A DNA stretch of 16,682 nt, taken from NCBI GenBank assembly GCA_022766795.1, contig JALEPE010000013.1, positions 1-16,682 on the forward strand, read 5' to 3'. The position numbers were made by a program, and so were the translations under genes. Positions 15,784 through 16,682 of this stretch are shown here, piece after piece (the first letter of the stretch is position 1; each line of letters opens with the position of its first letter). The notes beneath the pieces were generated by a model. It was given only the letters and a program-made list of their open reading frames with translations. It was not told where the DNA came from and searched no databases. This DNA is from Helicobacter sp. (GTDB lineage Bacteria; Campylobacterota; Campylobacteria; Campylobacterales; Helicobacteraceae).

Positions 15784-15815
15784 GCGGCAAATATTTTATA
15801 GTATAAAGGAAAAGA

Positions 15816-16682
15816 ATGATTTTTATTGATGCGTGTTTTAAGAAAAAAACCCCTTATACACCGGTGTGGTTTATGCGTCAAGCGGGAAGATATTTAAGTG
15901 AATATAAGGCGGTGCGCAAAGAGGCGGGAGACTTTTTAAGCCTCTGCAAGAATCCAAAATTGGCAAGTGAGGTAACCTTGCAGCCTGTGGAGATTTTAAA
16001 TGTTGATGCGGCAATTTTGTTTAGCGATATTCTCGTTGTTCCGCTTGAAATGGGAATGGATTTAGGATTCTATGCGGGGGAGGGACCAAAATTTGCTAAA
16101 CCCATAGAATCGCAAAAAGACTTGGAAGGCTTAAGTGATGAGGCGCACACGCGATTAAACTATGTCTATGATACAATTTCTCTAACGCGTGAAAATTTGG
16201 CTAAAGATAAGGCGTTGATTGGGTTTTGTGGTGCGCCTTGGACGCTTGCAACTTATATGATTGAAGGGGAGGGGAGCAAAACTTATGCGAAGTCTAAAAA
16301 GATTCTATATTCCAATCCGCAGTTTTTACACGCAATCCTTGCAAAAGTTACGCACAATTTAAAGCATTATTTAGAATCGCAAATCCAAGCGGGAGTGAAT
16401 GCGGTAATGGTGTTTGACTCGTGGGCGAGTGCGTTAGAGGAGAGTGCGTATTTGGAGTTTGGGTGGAAGTATTGCAAGGAGATTGCAGAATTTATTAAGG
16501 CAAAATACCCCCATATTCCTGTGATTTTGTTCCCCAAAGGAATCTCGGGATATTTGGATAAGATTGATGGGGATTTTGATGTCTTTGGGGTGGATTGGAG
16601 CACACCGCTTGGAATCGCAAAAGAAAAATTAGGGCATAAATATACTTTGCAAGGCAATTTAGAGCCGTGCAGAATCTATAAT
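15816..16682 (+). CDS. hemE: Uroporphyrinogen decarboxylase (partial, 3' end outside window)
   Basis: Cytoplasmic enzyme removing four carboxyl groups from uroporphyrinogen III to give coproporphyrinogen III in haem synthesis. The ATG at 15816 follows AAAGGAAA, and 289 codons are in the window; about 50 residues are missing at the C-terminus. The N-terminal signature [12 protein letters not shown] is present with R21 and R25, the catalytic aspartate region LFSDILV gives D71, and [13 protein letters not shown] marks the second family signature. The conserved C-terminal histidine lies beyond the edge. It diverges from secA across a 124-base gap that probably holds both promoters. Haem supply would serve the cytochromes encoded earlier in the window, but they are not an operon. 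Confidence 0.96.
   Translation, partial: MIFIDACFKKKTPYTPVWFMRQAGRYLSEYKAVRKEAGDFLSLCKNPKLASEVTLQPVEILNVDAAILFSDILVVPLEMGMDLGFYAGEGPKFAKPIESQKDLEGLSDEAHTRLNYVYDTISLTRENLAKDKALIGFCGAPWTLATYMIEGEGSKTYAKSKKILYSNPQFLHAILAKVTHNLKHYLESQIQAGVNAVMVFDSWASALEESAYLEFGWKYCKEIAEFIKAKYPHIPVILFPKGISGYLDKIDGDFDVFGVDWSTPLGIAKEKLGHKYTLQGNLEPCRIYN

Overview
The window looks like chromosomal DNA from a Campylobacterota (epsilonproteobacterial) species, most likely an enterohepatic Helicobacter or a close relative. The evidence is the AT-rich composition, a three-gene cytochrome bc1 operon with a diheme c4-like cytochrome c subunit, an aspA-dcuA pair, an eptA-dgkA pair, TATA-like -10 boxes without clear -35 boxes, and a long poly-G tract inside a glycosyltransferase gene. 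The genus is inferred from these traits; no search was run.

Layout. 1-1039 (minus): a family 8 glycosyltransferase gene, cut by the window edge. Its 11-base G tract puts the reading frame out of register, so it reads as switched OFF. 1145-3740 (minus): petA-petB-petC, encoding the Rieske protein, cytochrome b and a diheme cytochrome c of the quinol:cytochrome c oxidoreductase. 3987-5342 (plus): a MATE-family efflux transporter, divergent from petA. 5470-8251 (plus): aspA and dcuA, ending in a hairpin. 8252-8748: a gene-free stretch of about 500 bp. 8749-10685 (minus): eptA and dgkA, overlapping by one base. 10686-11013: a gene-free stretch of about 330 bp holding a modular inverted-repeat element. 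11014-15691 (minus): secA, a LolC/LolE-type permease and a radical SAM/SPASM protein, each overlapping the next gene or nearly so. 15816-end (plus): hemE, divergent from secA and cut by the window edge.

How the genes fit together. Two themes recur. The first is energy metabolism under low oxygen: PetABC passes electrons from (mena)quinol to c-type cytochromes, AspA makes fumarate from aspartate, DcuA exchanges C4-dicarboxylates (aspartate or fumarate in, succinate out), and HemE supplies haem. The second is building and varying the cell envelope: a phase-variable LPS/LOS-type glycosyltransferase, lipid A phosphoethanolamine transfer with diacylglycerol recycling (EptA/DgkA), Sec export and lipoprotein release.

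Most of the window is ordinary housekeeping sequence. The parts that deserve a second look are the OFF-phase G tract, the modular hairpin repeat at 10778-11002, the inverted repeat lying over the likely aspA -10 box, the b6f-like haem-ligand spacing in cytochrome b, and the uncharacterised radical SAM/SPASM protein in the secA operon. I found no mobile element, CRISPR array, tRNA or rRNA, and nothing that clearly forms an undescribed multi-gene system.
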